Assembly: GCF_002775205.1 (NCBI RefSeq)
Contig: NC_036457.1
Location: 4,015,650 to 4,079,649 of the forward strand
Length of the DNA: 64,000 bases
Source: Xiphophorus maculatus
Taxonomy: Eukaryota; Chordata; Actinopteri; Cyprinodontiformes; Poeciliidae
Reading direction: 5' to 3'
Part shown: positions 14,001 through 31,478 of the stretch, piece after piece
How positions within the stretch are numbered: position 1 is the first letter of the stretch
Layout of the letters: the number at the start of each line of letters is the position of its first letter
Notes under the pieces: model-generated
What the model was told of the DNA's origin: nothing
Databases searched by the model: none
Seen by the model: the letters and a program-made list of their open reading frames with translations, nothing else
Program-made: the position numbers and the translations under genes

Positions 14001-14526
14001 TGAACTTGAATTGGATCCAAACACAGCCGGCCGAAAGCTGGTTCTGTCCGACAACAACAAGAGCGCAAAAATCGTAACCACAGAGCAGCCGTACCCTGAT
14101 CACCCAGACAGATTCGAATGGAATCAACTTCTGTGCACAAATGGCCTGACTGGCCGCTGTTACTGGGAGGTGGAGTGGAGTGGGAGGGTTCTGGTGTCGG
14201 TGAGCTACAGATCACTCACCCGGCGAGGCCTGAGCAGCGACTGCTGGTTTGGTGGGAACGAGCTGTCGTGGGGCCTCAGGTGCTGTGACGACGTTGGTTA
14301 CGCCATCTGTCATAAGAACAACATGGCCATCGTCCCCCTGCCGCAGTCCTGCCTCTCCCACAGGATTGCTGTGTATTTGGACCGTCCTGCTGGGACTCTG
14401 TCTTACTACCGAGTGTCTGCTGACACACTGACGCACCTTCACACCTTCAACGCCACGTTCACCGAGCCGCTGTACCCTGGCTTTGGGTTCTGGTTTGATT
14501 CCTCGGCGTCTCTGTGTTCTCTGTAA
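5089..14526 (+). CDS. NLRC3-like protein 1 (FISNA-NACHT-LRR-B30.2), 14 coding exons
   Basis: Fish NLR-C innate-immunity receptor, presumably a cytosolic sensor. Predicted exons: 5089-5126, 5195-5260, 5356-5445, 6498-6611, 7122-7238, 8243-8356, 8907-9008, 9208-9283, 9457-9685, 10283-12053, 12138-12311, 12412-12585, 13463-13509, 13994-14526. All phases agree, giving 1214 residues. Order: short N-terminus; four SDRSMDPIT-type repeat exons (about 65-213); an acidic helical segment (about 240-315) of the kind usually placed before FISNA; FISNA and NACHT in the large exon, with Walker A GVAGIGKT at about 412-419 and Walker B FVFDGLDE near 483-490; two 174-bp LRR exons; PRY/SPRY (B30.2, about 1038-1214). 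The ligand is unknown. Exon 8 uses a GC donor (AAG/GCAAGA). Splice sites were placed by eye; the first exon is the least certain part. Confidence 0.85.
6498..9008 (+). repeat. Tandem N-terminal peptide-repeat exons of NLR gene 1
   Basis: Four exons (6498-6611, 7122-7238, 8243-8356, 8907-9008) are 114, 117, 114 and 102 bp long. All start and end in the same phase. Each encodes a variant of P.PS..S(C/G)VS(M/L)K(S/T)DRSMDPIT(V/G)FK. Same-phase modules can be duplicated, lost or skipped without a frame change. Repeated N-terminal peptides of about 30 residues have been described in zebrafish NLR-C proteins; their function is not known to me. A decayed fifth copy sits at 7333-7390. Confidence 0.8.
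7333..7390 (+). pseudogene. Decayed copy of the NLR peptide-repeat exon
   Basis: After an acceptor-like TTTTAG, the sequence holds a shortened version of the repeat module (CCAGCAGCAGAG..., then AATCACCGTGTTCAAA). The part that would encode MKSDRSMD is altered and carries in-frame stops, and no good donor follows. It lies between the second and third intact modules, consistent with an exon duplicate that died. Confidence 0.6.
9703..9905 (-). repeat. tRNA-derived SINE in an NLR1 intron
   Basis: Read on the minus strand, the element starts at about 9905 with GGGGCGTGCTGTGGTGGCG. It has a pol III A box (TGGCGTAGCGGTTAGCGCG) and B box (GGGTTCGAATCCC), then a unique body and a poly-A-like tail, which appears on the plus strand as the T run at 9700-9710. 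It lies in the intron before the NACHT exon and interrupts no coding sequence. A more degraded relative is at 44056-44299. Confidence 0.8.
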
Positions 14527-14628
14527 GGAACATCAGGAAGGAAAATCCACTTTCAGTGTCACTATTATGTAAAACAGCATAAATAATATTGATATTGTGA
14601 TGAAACTAGAGATAGAAAGAGCAATGAG

Positions 14629-14634
14629 AATAAA
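14629..14634 (+). terminator. Candidate poly(A) signal of NLR gene 1
   Basis: AATAAA lies about 100 nt after the stop codon of the B30.2 exon. It is the first canonical signal downstream of the stop. Confidence 0.45.
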
Positions 14635-15942
14635 CAAACAGCCACAAACGTTTTTTTCTGATTATTGTTTTACGTTATTTTTGAACAATGTGTCATTCTT
14701 CTTATCTTTTAAATGTTTTATTGTCTTCATTAATCTCTGATTTGCTTCAGCCTCATGTTTTACTAAGGGTGAACCATCGGCCCTTTTCAAAATTGTGGAG
14801 CAAGTTGTAATTAAATATTAAACTTTCTTTCTAAATGGCTGTAAGTTTCCATTAAAACACTTTTGTGTCTATTGACTCTGTGGTGTGACGAGTTTTTTAT
14901 TATTTTATTAACATCTTTGTTGTACACACAAATTATTATCATTATTTGTGTTGATCTGTTTCAATACCAAAGTAACTTTGTTTCAACAAATGGTTTTTAA
15001 AAATGTGCTTTGTAAATAATATTGATTTTAATGTGTTGACATGAGTTTACTAATAACTCAGGTCCTCTAAACACAAAATAATAAAAATCCAGCAATATTC
15101 AATATTTAAAACATTCCTGGAAAGTTTATTTTAGGGCTGGAACTTAAATGCCTTAAATACATAAAATTTAGGCATGGAAATGTTTAACTCAATTAGTCAC
15201 ATTGTTTTGTTTTTTACATATTTTGTGGATTTCATAGATTATATTTGGCTGAAATGTATCTCAAAAGCATCAATAAAATATAAGTTCATGGAGAAAAACA
15301 CGGATGAAGTAAAAATATAATTTCCCATCTTTCTTTACTAAATTTTACAAAAACAACTGCTGACGGAGTGATGGCAAAATGTTTTACTTTCTGCACTACT
15401 GTAATAAAACACCTACATATTTTACTGTAGATTTTTTCTGGACTCTTATTTTGATCGCAGCAGGCGAACATGTGACCAGATTATAGAAAAGGATGGAGTT
15501 TCCACTCTTCTTCTTTGGAACAAACAGGAACTGTAAGTATTTTCCTAAAAGCTCCTCCTTGGTTCATGACAGGACAGACCGGTTTCATGCTCCTGTTGAG
15601 TTTTCTTCATCAACATCGCAGTTATGAGGCTGAGTGCAGCGATAAGCCAAACGCACGCAGTCGTCTGGTCTGACGAGGAATAATCAGCGCCGTCTCTCCA
15701 GACGATGGACAGTCGACAAATTTCTACTTAAAGTTAAATCAGCAGGTAAGAAAATCCGTCAAAAGAAATCTGTAAATCTGTTTTACTGTGTTCACATTGT
15801 AGTTTGAAGCTGGGCTTTGGTGTGTTTGTAAATTTGAATGTTGCACAGAAATGTTTTTTTGGTAAAGTACAATAATCATAAAGTATTGAACATCTACATC
15901 TGTGTGTTATTCTTATATAACATCTACAACACTGTGACGGTA

Positions 15943-15982
<40 letters not shown>
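15943..15982. repeat. (AT)n microsatellite
   Basis: About 40 bp of nearly pure AT dinucleotide with one G interruption. A shorter AT run is at about 54282-54308 inside the first intron of the HECT gene. Confidence 0.9.
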
Positions 15983-16140
15983 TCGTTTATTTAACCAGGT
16001 AAACCCCGCTGAGATCTAGATCTCATTTTCAAGAGGAACCTGGGCAAAAAAATTTGCAATACATAGCAACCTGGTTACAAGATAAAAACAATTAAAACAT
16101 ATGCACAAGTATAAAACAATAAAACCAATTTAAAAACAAT
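15983..16140 (+). repeat. Dispersed repeat (TTTATTTAACCAGGTAAA family)
   Basis: The block starts TTTATTTAACCAGGTAAACC and continues with GAGATCTAGATCTCATTTTC, AAGAGGAACCTGG and an A-rich stretch. I recognise this wording as a widely dispersed fish repeat, possibly the tail of a LINE or SINE, but the family name is uncertain. Confidence 0.45.
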
Positions 16141-16497
16141 GACGCTGTTCCATAGAATCTTGTTTCCTGTTTTTAAGAACTGCTAAAAATAAGTCCAGTG
16201 AAATCATTTCTGACATCAGTGAAAAATGCAGGAAGTGTCAAAACTTCCCAAACAACTTTGGATCAAGATGAATGTTAATTATTCGTGCTGATAGTGTGAG
16301 ACTCAAACCTTAAGAGTTTTAGAGCATTTTAAAACATAATGTATCCTCAAATGGATCATTTTGTATCTTACTAATTCACATTAAATTGTTAATAATACAT
16401 ATTCTGACCAAAAATACTGTGTATGTGCCATACTGAAGGGAATAATTTGACATAAGTGATGACTCAGCATGTTATTCTTTGTGATAAGGTGTGAAAA

Positions 16498-19400
16498 ATG
16501 AATGCTGGACATTTGTCACCTAAAACACGTCTTGGTGTGGAAGATGAGCGTCAGGGTGAAGCTCAGAGGTGAGATAATTATCTGACTGGCTGTTAATCCA
16601 TTTTTCTGACACTTCATTTCAACTCTGCGCTTTGTGATTCATTTGTTAAAGAACAAACCTACAAAAGGCAGAATCCAGTGAATGTGAACCAACCTGGACG
16701 CCACTGAAGAATAAACGTTCAAAAGACTTTGATTTAGATTTTAGTGCCTCGCCTTGTAAGACGCAGTAAGTAAAGTTTTATTCTCCAACTTTCTGTGACT
16801 CACATTCCCACCATTAGGCAAACCAACAGTGACCTGTGTTTGTTTTAAAGCTTGGCGCAGGAACACGAAAGCAAAGACTCTGGAACTGGACCAGAACCAA
16901 GACTTGAACTACATGGTGTGTCTTTGAAAAGTGACAAATTTCTCCAGAAACCAATGGATTTCAAACCACCACCTTCTATAAAAACCCGGTATGTTTGTGT
17001 AAAAGTGTTTCACGTTATATGGACCTCATAGGCTTTCATTGTCATGTGGGTACACAGTTTTCTTCAGGGGAAAAAAGTTATTTTTACTTAAATTATTTTG
17101 TTTTCATTGTCTACATATTGTCAGGCTTCTGGAAAATGATCAATATTTGTTGATATTTATAATAAGAAGTAGTTTCTGACTATTTTTTACAAGAAATAAA
17201 CATGTTTGTGTAATATTTTCAGATGCCATGTGTATAGTTTGAGTTTTTGAACTATTAATGTGATAACAAGGGGGAAAAATGTTGCTCTCTAAGTCAGCAC
17301 AGAAAACCATCTGCTGCAGTTTGGGTGGGTTACTGGAATCTGCTGGGATTCCTTCATGCACTGAGTGATAACTGGATTCAACTGGAATGTAGCATTTATT
17401 ATTGGCTCAAAATAACTTTTTCCAAAAGTTTCTCCAGATAACATGTTGGGAATAAATGAACTGAACTGAATTGAATTATTGTCAGCTAGCAGAAGAAAGA
17501 GCTGGAGAGCCATTGGATTAATATTGGATCAGAAACAGCAACTATCCAACTGGAAAGGTTTAAAACAGAACAACTACAGAACATCATTGGAATAAAAGTC
17601 CAAAATCTGGTGAAAGACAAAAGCTTTGGAGAGAATATTAAAGTTAGTGAAACAAATAGTTTTGCCCTAATCAGATATGTAAATTAGCACTTTATTTCTA
17701 TTTAATTGAAATGTAACAAACGTTCCTCTGAGTTTCCAATAGAAAAATTAAATCTCGGATTAGATCAAAGCAGAAATAGATTATGCTTTTTCTGGAAGAC
17801 CGGCAACAAATATAACAGAGTTTGTGTGAATCACGTTTCTATTACAATTTGATGAGCTAATTGTATTTTACTCTCAGTAAAACTCCAGCCTCCCCTGTAA
17901 CCTGCATGTCAGTGAAGAGCGACTCTTCCATGGAGATCGCAACACAGTTTAAAAACAGATGTCAAACTTTTCATCACAGGTAAATGGTTGAATTTTCCGT
18001 TAACGTTACATCTCATATGGCATCAGTTTAAATCTAAATTTCTTTCTTTGGCAGCGTCAGCCAAGAGTTCCCAGATGAATCTGGTGGTGAATCTGCTAAA
18101 GTCCAGCATCAAAAGGAGCTAAACTCTGTATTTAAGGTAAAAACAAATTATTACACAACCTTAAAAGATAAAGAAAAAACACTCAATCTAAAGTTGTAAC
18201 GTCTAATTACTTATATTACTACCAGACACATACAGTATCTTTCTGCCTTATTGGTTTATTGGTGCCACATTCTGTGTTACAGCAAGTGATCAGAAGTGGG
18301 AGACTCTGTTATCACTACAGTGGAGAATAATGTCATTAATGGCATAAAGAGAAATATCTGAGTCTGTTTTGGTTGCTTTCCTCAAACCATAATCGTTTAG
18401 TTTCCTATTTTTATTGTAACATTTGAAGGCTAAATAAGCTTCTTTAGCAGCGCTGCATATTTAGTCTGCAATAGATTTATCATAGAAAGTTCCCTGAAGT
18501 AACTGGTTGACCATGACAGAGAAAAACGATGCAAGAAATTCAGTTGCAGCAACTTTGTAAGTTTGTTCACGTTTCTGAATTTCTACAGTCTGTGAAATTA
18601 AATTGAACACGTGTCCGTTCCAGATGCTTGAGGAAAACCTTAAGACTTTTATGAAAAACGAGCTGCAGAAGTTTCAGATGATTCTGAGTTCTGAATATTC
18701 AGAAGCTCTAGAAAATCAGGAGGAAGAAGATGAGAGAAACGCTGCAGATCAAGAGCAGGCGAAGGGCAGCAGGGAGACATTTCTAAAACTATCGCTCCTG
18801 TTCCTGAGAAGAATGAGGAAAGACGATCTGGCCGACTGTTTGTGGAACAGTAAGAGATTTTCAACTGATTTAGTTTCACGTCTACATCACAGCCATATGT
18901 TGTTCCAAATCTGAAATTATTTTAAATAACTATTAATTATTGCATTTAGAGGTTCTGTTATTAATCTCATTGACTTTTTTTAGGAACCTGCACAACAGAA
19001 TGCACACAAAACCTAAAGTCTAGCTTGAGGAAAAGGTTCTGCTGTGTGTTTGAGGGGCTCGCTAAAGCAGGAAATCCAACACTGTTAAATCAGATCTACA
19101 CAGAGCTGTACATCACAGAGGGAGGGGATGGAGAGACCAATGAAGAGCATGAGGTCAGGCAGATCGAAGCTGCATCAAGGAAGCAGCGTATTCAAGAAAA
19201 AACTGTCAGACAGGAAAACATCTTTAAAGCTTCATCTGAAAAAGACAAACCGATCAGAACAGTGATGACTAAGGGAGTGGCTGGAATTGGCAAAACACTC
19301 CTAACGCAGAAGTTCGCTCTGGACTGGGCAGAAAACAGAAGCAACCAGGACATCCAGTTCATTTTCCCCTTCACTTTCAGAGAACTCAATGTTCTTAAAC

Positions 19401-22400
19401 ACAAACGGTTCAGTTTGGTTGAACTTGTTCATCACTTCTTTAATGAATCCAAAGAAGCACAAATCTGCAGATTTAACGATTTCCAAATTGTGTTCATATT
19501 TGACGGGTTGGATGAGTGTCGACTTCCTCTGGACTTCCACAAAAATGAGATCCTGACCGACGTGACCGAGTCCACCTCACTAGATGTTCTGCTGACAAAC
19601 CTCATCAAGGGGAAACTGCTTCCCTCCGCTCGCCTCTGGATAACCACACGCCCCGCAGCAGCCAATCAGATCCCTCCTGAGTGTGTTGACATAGTTACGG
19701 ATGTAAAAGGGTTCACTGATGTACAGAAGGAGGAGTACTTCAGAAAGAGGTTTATGGACCAGAAGCAGGCTAGCATGGTCATCTCCCACATCAAGATGTC
19801 ACAAAGCCTCCACATCATGTGCCACATCCCGGTCTTCTGTTGGATCAGCGCCACCGTTCTGGAAAACGTTCTGAAAAACAGACAAGGAACAGAGCTACCC
19901 AAGACCCTGACTGAGTTATATATCTACTTCCTGCTGGTTCAGAGCAAGGTAAAGCAACTGAAATATGAAGAGGGAGCAGAGACAGATTTAACCTGGAGTC
20001 CAGACAGCAAGAAGATGATTGAGTCTCTGGGGAAACTGGCTTTTGATCAGCTGCAGAAAGGAAACCTGATCTTCTATGAAACCGATCTGGTAGGATCTGG
20101 CATTGATATCAAGGCGGCTTCAATTTATTCAGGAGTTTTTACACAGATCTTTAAGGAGGAGAGTGGGATTTACCAGGACAAGTTGTTCTGCTTCATCCAT
20201 TTGAGTGTTCAGGAGTTTCTGGCTGCTCTTCACATCCATCTGACCTTCGTGAACTCTGGTGTCAACCTGCTGGATGACAAACAGCCAAAACAAAGCATAT
20301 CTAAGGCCTTTAAAAACCAGCCTAATATGAGAAAACTCCACCAAACTGCTGTAGACAAAGCTTTACAAAGTCCAAACGGTCACCTTGATTTAGTCCTTCG
20401 CATACTCGTAGGTCTTTCACTGCCAGCCAATCAAACGCTACTCCGAGACCTGCAGACACAAACAGCAAACACCTCACAATCAAATCAGGAAACAGCTGAA
20501 TTCATCAAGAAGAAGATCAGTGATGGTCTGTCTGCAGAGAAAAGCATCAACCTGTTCCACTGTCTGAACGAACTGAATGACTGTTCCCTTGTGGAAGAAA
20601 TCCAGCAGTATCTGAGATCAGGAAGTCTTTGCACACGAAAACTGTCTCTGGCTCAGTGGTCGGCTCTGGTCTTCATCTTACTGTCATCAGAAAAAGATCT
20701 GGACGTGTTTGACCTGAAGAAATACTCGGCTTCAGAGGACGCTCTTCTGATGCTGCTGCCAGTGGTTAAAGCCTCCAACAAAGCTCTGTAGGTGGATGGA
20801 CTCGCACAAAAATAACTCTCACAATGCAAATCAAGAATCATTTTCAGTTTTATGTAAATTGTTTTCCAGGCTAAGCGACTGCACCCTCTCTGAGAAAACA
20901 TGTGAAGCTATATCCTCAGTCCTTAGTTCCCAATCTTGCTGCTTGAGAGAAGTGGACCTGAGTCATAATGACCTGGAGGACGTAGGAATGGAAGCGTTGT
21001 CTTCTGGGATGTTGGGTCAACAATGTGGACTGGAATCACTGAGGTATGAAGCACCTGGTCATCAATATAAACATCAGTGGTGGGCGAACATCCGCCAATC
21101 TGCTAACACGCTAAGAGCAGAGCTAATTTCTTATTTAGCATTATTGTTAACTTTGAAAATGTTTAGTTCACTTAGTTTTTTTTAATGGACATTTTTTCCA
21201 TATAAATTCTAGTTGCTAATTTACTCAGTCAGTTTGCAAACTTTTTTAAGTGTTAGCATTAGCTTTCTCTAAATACCATCTTAGTGTAGGACTTTAGCAT
21301 TAACAGAACTAATGTTTATGATTTCTGCTTTAGGGTTAGCACAACTAGCTTTCCAGTTAGCAGTAACAACCACTGGGTGTTTGCATAATCTATGCAATAT
21401 TTTACCATTGCATTTGTTTTTCAGGGTAGCTGACTGCAACCTGTCACAGAAGAGCTGTGAGACTCTTTCCTTGTGTCTCCGTTCAAAGAGCTTCAGGCTT
21501 AAGAGTCTGGATTTGAATCACAACTTCCTGCAGGATGTCGGACTGAAGCAACTTTCTGATGGATTGAAGAGTCCATACTGCAAACTAGAAAGTATTAGGT
21601 AAGAGAAAGCATGCAAACCAAAATGTTTTTTATTCAAGAAGTTGACCAAAAATTTTAAATAAAGAAAACGTTTTTAAACGTAAGATAGCAGCACGTCAAA
21701 TCAGATGCATATGTGTTAAAATAAAACGGATTCTAATTGTAAAATTGTGTTTGCAGTTTGTCGGCATGTAGCCTCTCAGAGCAGAGCTGTGAAACTCTGG
21801 CCTCAGCGCTCAGCTCTCCCTCCTGCAAGCTCAGATCTCTGAATCTGAGCCACAACAACCTGGGAGATTCGGGGGTGAAGCGGCTCTGTGTTGAACTGGA
21901 GAACAAACACTGTCAAATGGAGACCGTCATGTTCGTTGGTTTTATTATTAAGGCTTCTAGCACGTTCCTCTAATTCACAATTTGTGTTGTGATTATTATC
22001 AAGATCCAGACAATTATGTAACAAATTAACTGGGAAACTGACATGAAATTCACACCCGTCAGTTTATTCCTACCTTCACTTATGTGAAAGTAGAATCCAG
22101 ATTTCAGGATTGTTCACATCTGATCAAACTGGGACAAATTAAATACTGACACCAGTCTGTTTTGGTTTGTCTGATAGTTTAAAGTTGCCTCCTAAATGTA
22201 CTTTAATATGTTTTCTCATCTGCAGTGGACTCTTCCTCACAGAGTCCACTGCATTTTCCATTGTTTTCATCATAAAACAACTTTCTAATTACATATTTTT
22301 CTTGAATATTTTTTTTTTATCACTTTTTCAAATGTGAGTAACACCTGCAGGTTGTTACCAGCATTTGGTGTGAATTTCGTGTCAGTGGGCCCATTACAAT

Positions 22401-24417
22401 TACTGTGTAAAATGGTGATGCAATTAATAATTAATTCCCCCCATTGTTTATATATTTTTGTATCACATCTTCAAGATTTAATTTGCTTTTAGAAGGAAGT
22501 ACACAGAAAAATATATCTTCAGCAAAGTTGTTGAGAAGCAAAACTATTGGCTAAAAAAAAGTGCCATTCAAAATAAGACTTAAAAAAATAACTGAAATCC
22601 ATGAAATTCACTCTGTACATTAATCCTGTTTAATCTTTTTATTTTTCTAGACTTTGTGGATGCCAACTCTCAGAAAGATGCTGTAAATATATATCTGCAG
22701 TTCTCAGCACTCAGCCATCCAGACTGAGAGAGCTGGACCTGAGTAACAACAACCTGACAGATGCAGGAGTGCAGCAGCTGTCCAGTGGCCTGGGCAGTCC
22801 ACACTGCAAGCTGGAAACTCTCAGGTCAGTTCACTCTGATGTGTTTATGATTCTTTGTAGACTTAAACATAACTCGTGATATTTCTCAAACACCAGACTG
22901 TCAGGCTGTCTGGTCACAGAAAAAGGTTGCGGCTATCTGGCATCAGCCCTGAGCTCCAACCCCTCTCCTCTGAAAGAGCTGGACCTGAGCTACAACCATC
23001 CAGGAGTCGTAGGGAAACAAATGCTGTCTTCTGAGCAGAAGGGTCCACTGTGGAAACTGGCTAATCTGAGGTATCACCACATGCAATCTACCAGCAAACA
23101 TTATCAGACATTTTATTGTGAAAAGTTCTTGGAAGTTCATGAACACAGATTTCCTTAGCTCTAGACTTTATTACCAGATAAACAATTTTTCAACACAGCC
23201 CTCTCTTTTGATTATAAGAAAATACATTTAATATTTTATATGAGTCACATCAAAGCTGATTTAATTCCCACAGTTCTTGTGGCTTTGTGCAGAAGTTCCT
23301 TTGCTCTTTTTCTTGTCAGATGCTTTTCCATTTCTCTCTAGCTCTGCTAGCTTGAGGAGCAAAGCAGTTTGATGAATTTGACTGGCAGCCAATCAGAAAA
23401 TGAGCATCAGAAAAAAATGTGAAATAAATTTTAACTTGTATTTTATTTTTTTTAAAATGACATAATTACAGAAAAAACTAACAAACTTAAAAAACAAACT
23501 TAAGATAAAAACATTTATGGTATTTGATTCTTTTATTTTTTCCCCTCCAACTTTCTGAGGGATCTGATTTTGAGATATCAGTTATAATTCTCTCTATTAG
23601 CGAACAAAATTAGGAAAATTGGAAAAATGATAAGCCCTCATCAAAAATGTCTCAGTACCTACGTAGGAGAAACATAAAAAACAAATATTGTTTCTGCTTT
23701 TCTCTGCAGTTTGGAGCAAGGCGGAGAGCACAGGCTAAAACCTGATGTCAGAAAGTGTAAGTTTCATAAACAATTACATATAAAGCTGGGAATTGTTCTA
23801 TTATGACATCATTTTAATTGATGGAGTCGTTAATATTTAAAGAGACTAATTTTCCCTCTCCATCAGATTTCTGTGAACTTGAACTGGACATGAATTCAGT
23901 GAACAGGCAACTCCAGCTGTCTGACAACAACACAAAGATTAGACAGGTGGATGATGAGCAGCCATACCCCGATCATCCAAACAGATTCCAGACCTGCTGG
24001 CAGCTCATGTGCCGAAATGGCCTGACTGGTCGCTGTTACTGGGAGGTGGAGTGGAAGGGAGCAGTTCTCCTCTCCGTGAGCTGCAAAGGAATCAAACGAA
24101 GTGGGAAAAGTGAGGCCTGCAGGTTTGGAAGGAACGATCAGTCCTGGACGTTGGAGTGCTCTGACGTGTTTGGTTTCGCCGCCTGGCATGTTAACAGAGA
24201 AACAACCATCCTTGGTTCCTCTGCCGCCCACAGAGTAGGAGTTTATCTGGACCATCCTGCAGGAATGCTCTCCTTCTACGATGTCTCCTCCGATACATTG
24301 AAGCATCTCTACACCTTCTGCGCCACATTTACTGAACCCGTTTATCCCAGTTTTGGTTTGTGGTCTGGAGCCTCAGTGTCACTGTGTTCAGCAGCTTCAA
24401 AGAAACCAGCAGCTTAA
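16498..24417 (+). CDS. NLRC3-like protein 2 (FISNA-NACHT-LRR-B30.2), 14 coding exons
   Basis: Head-to-tail paralogue of the upstream NLR. Predicted coding exons: 16498-16568, 16652-16765, 16851-16988, 17878-17979, 18055-18136, 18624-18849, 18984-20787, 20870-21043, 21425-21598, 21757-21930, 22651-22824, 22897-23070, 23710-23756, 23867-24417. All phases agree, giving 1334 residues. Order: N-terminal part with one clear peptide repeat ([16 protein letters not shown]) and a diverged one ([15 protein letters not shown]); acidic helical segment; FISNA-NACHT with Walker A GVAGIGKT at about 342-349 and Walker [10 protein letters not shown]; five LRR exons of exactly 174 bp; PRY/SPRY (about 1152-1334). 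It has five LRR exons against two in NLR1. The donor after 21930 (GTTCGT) is weak. The start is the first ATG of the earliest exon that keeps phase; an upstream exon is possible. Confidence 0.84.
22221..22253. other. Perfect 13-bp stem hairpin in an NLR2 intron
   Basis: TGCAGTGGACTCT is followed by a 7-base loop and its exact reverse complement AGAGTCCACTGCA. It lies in the 720-bp intron between the third and fourth LRR exons. It could be the remnant of a palindromic element; no function is evident. Confidence 0.7.
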
Positions 24418-24846
24418 AGATGTTTCAGGATAAATACAACAGCTTTACATAATTATACGCACAATAGCTCTGTGCGTAACAAAAAACGTTCTATGTGAAT
24501 AGGTAAGTTAAGCTGTTACACTTCTAAAAGTAAGATATATTTAACTATGTCATGTTTTCTATCAAACCAAATGATATCCACACATCCCAGTTTATGTTTT
24601 ATGATGGAGGAACAGCACCGTTTGAAAACCAACAGATCTGCTAACATAACCGTTACTGTCTGTCAGCCATTACAACCCTTTAATCTGTTGTTAACATTAG
24701 TAATGTGCTTTTCCGAGCCGTCTTTAAACGCATCATGAGCTCATCATACTCTGTGACCACAGTATGTTGTGACAGTAGGAGGCGCTGTTGCATTTTTACA
24801 CTTTGCTTTACTCCCCTAAAATATAAGCTTTGCAAACAAACAGAAA

Positions 24847-24852
24847 AATAAA
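24847..24852 (+). terminator. Candidate poly(A) signal of NLR gene 2
   Basis: AATAAA about 430 nt after the stop codon. A second AATAAA follows near 24870. Either could serve; no transcript evidence is available. Confidence 0.35.
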
Positions 24853-26184
24853 GAAAAAGCCGAACAACAAATAAAAACTAACATTTGAGCACTAAGAACT
24901 ATCTTAGTGGTCTGTGACTGATATATTTCCATAATAAACATAATAATGGTGGTCAAATTGTAGGGAGCAGCTTTAAATTATGATTTACGCTTTGTGACGC
25001 TTAATGCCCGTTATTGAAAATAAATTGATGTACATTTGTCACTGTTTATTGGTAATATTGTATATTCATTATTGGTTTGCTTCAGTTGGTCATTTCTGTA
25101 AATTCTGAGGAATTTGGTTTATAGCAAACAAAAAACACAAACTCACTTTCTCAGAAAATTACAAGGCTGATGTGTTTGGCTTTTTACTCCAGAAATATGC
25201 AGGAACAGTTTATCTTTTATCAGCTTGAGCTAAACTCACGTAACAACGATGTGAAAACCAGTCCGACCTGTGGAGAGCTGGAGCTAAACAAACTAACCTC
25301 TCCTTCCTTCCTCCTTCCTCTCAGAGTTAAGGGGATTTTTTTTACCACAAAAGTTTTGTTTTCTGGACATGACGTTTATTAGAGACATCATTGTTGTCTC
25401 TAATAACAGGATATGTTCACTGGGACAATAAAATGGAAATAAAACTCTTTTCTCTCCAAAATGATCCTGAAGATTAATATAATGTGTTTCTGGTCTGAAT
25501 TGTTATTATCCTGGACATAGTCATGGCCTTTTAATCAGATAATATAAGTTTATATATGAATTATAACCAACAACAGACTAAAATATGGGGGGATGGATCC
25601 ATCAAAATGTTACGTTTTGGACTTTTGCCTTAAAATCCTCCGATCTTCGGGGCTCATCTCCCAAAACTGAAAACATTTCCTCATTTAATATTCAGCAGTT
25701 CTTAGATTATACATTTATATTGCAGAGTGGTGCAGTGAAACGTTAGTAAATGTAGGCACATTAAATACTTTAAATGTGTAACATATAAATATATACATTT
25801 TAAATTCGATGACACATTTCATTTGTAGGAGTTATTGCTGCAAAAATCATTGACTCATTGCAGTCAGCAGAGTTTCCTTGGAGAGAAAATGTGTTTTTAT
25901 TTAACCTGATTATGTGCTTAAAAGGACTAAATTCAGTGAATAAATTAAATCAGTTTACTTTGTAAAGTTGCAGGGATTACAGTGTAATTACCTATTATCT
26001 CCACTAGGTGGTGGAAACTGATCAAAATCACATTATTTGTCCTTCAGATCAAAACATTTAATCTGAACACATTAAAACTCAGATGTGAGTTTATTCCATT
26101 TCTAACTGAATTCACCTCTAAAATACAAATTAGATGGAGAGAAGATTTTTTACAGTAAATCACAATATTAACCGACTGTGTTGT

Positions 26185-26290
26185 ACATCCACTCAGTAGT
26201 TGGTAGAGGCTCCTTTTGCATTAATTACTGCATTGACAGGTTATGGAAAACATCAGAATTCACCTTTAAGGGATAATAAAGTTTTCCTGA
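26185..26290 (+). repeat. Dispersed teleost repeat fragment (GGCTCCTTTTGCAT family), second copy
   Basis: It shares the wording CATCCA..AGTAGTTGGTAGAGG and TTTTGCATTAATTACTGCATT with the fragment at 3075-3165, in the same orientation. It lies about 160 bp upstream of the allc start codon, so it may be in the allc promoter region. Confidence 0.4.
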
Positions 26291-26446
26291 ACTTGAACCC
26301 GGAGTCGGTTTGTCAGAACAAACAGCTGCTGAACTTTGGACGGCTGGTTTGAAGCCACATGTGAGTTTTATTTCGAGGTTCAACAGGAAAAGCAGCTGCT
26401 CTGAACTTTCTGCTCACCTCTGAGAAAACCGAGGAAAAACTTCAGG

Positions 26447-31478
<5,032 letters not shown>

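Larger units (their letters stand above)
14635..16497. other. Intergenic region/5' leader between the two NLR genes
   Basis: Mostly AT-rich DNA with an AT microsatellite and a dispersed repeat. A possible non-coding first exon of NLR gene 2 ends at about 15744, where CAG is followed by a good donor (GTAAGA). The short frame beginning ATGGACAG in it stops after eight codons, so it would be untranslated or a short upstream ORF. Another donor-like site (GTAAGT) is near 15533. Neither exon can be proven from sequence alone. Confidence 0.3.
24418..26446. other. Intergenic region between NLR gene 2 and allc
   Basis: Holds the probable 3' UTR of NLR2 and otherwise AT-rich DNA. A second copy of the GGCTCCTTTTGCAT-type dispersed repeat lies at about 26185-26290, just upstream of allc. 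No gene was recognised; the open frames at 24547-24738 and 25170-25382 look like chance. Confidence 0.5.
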
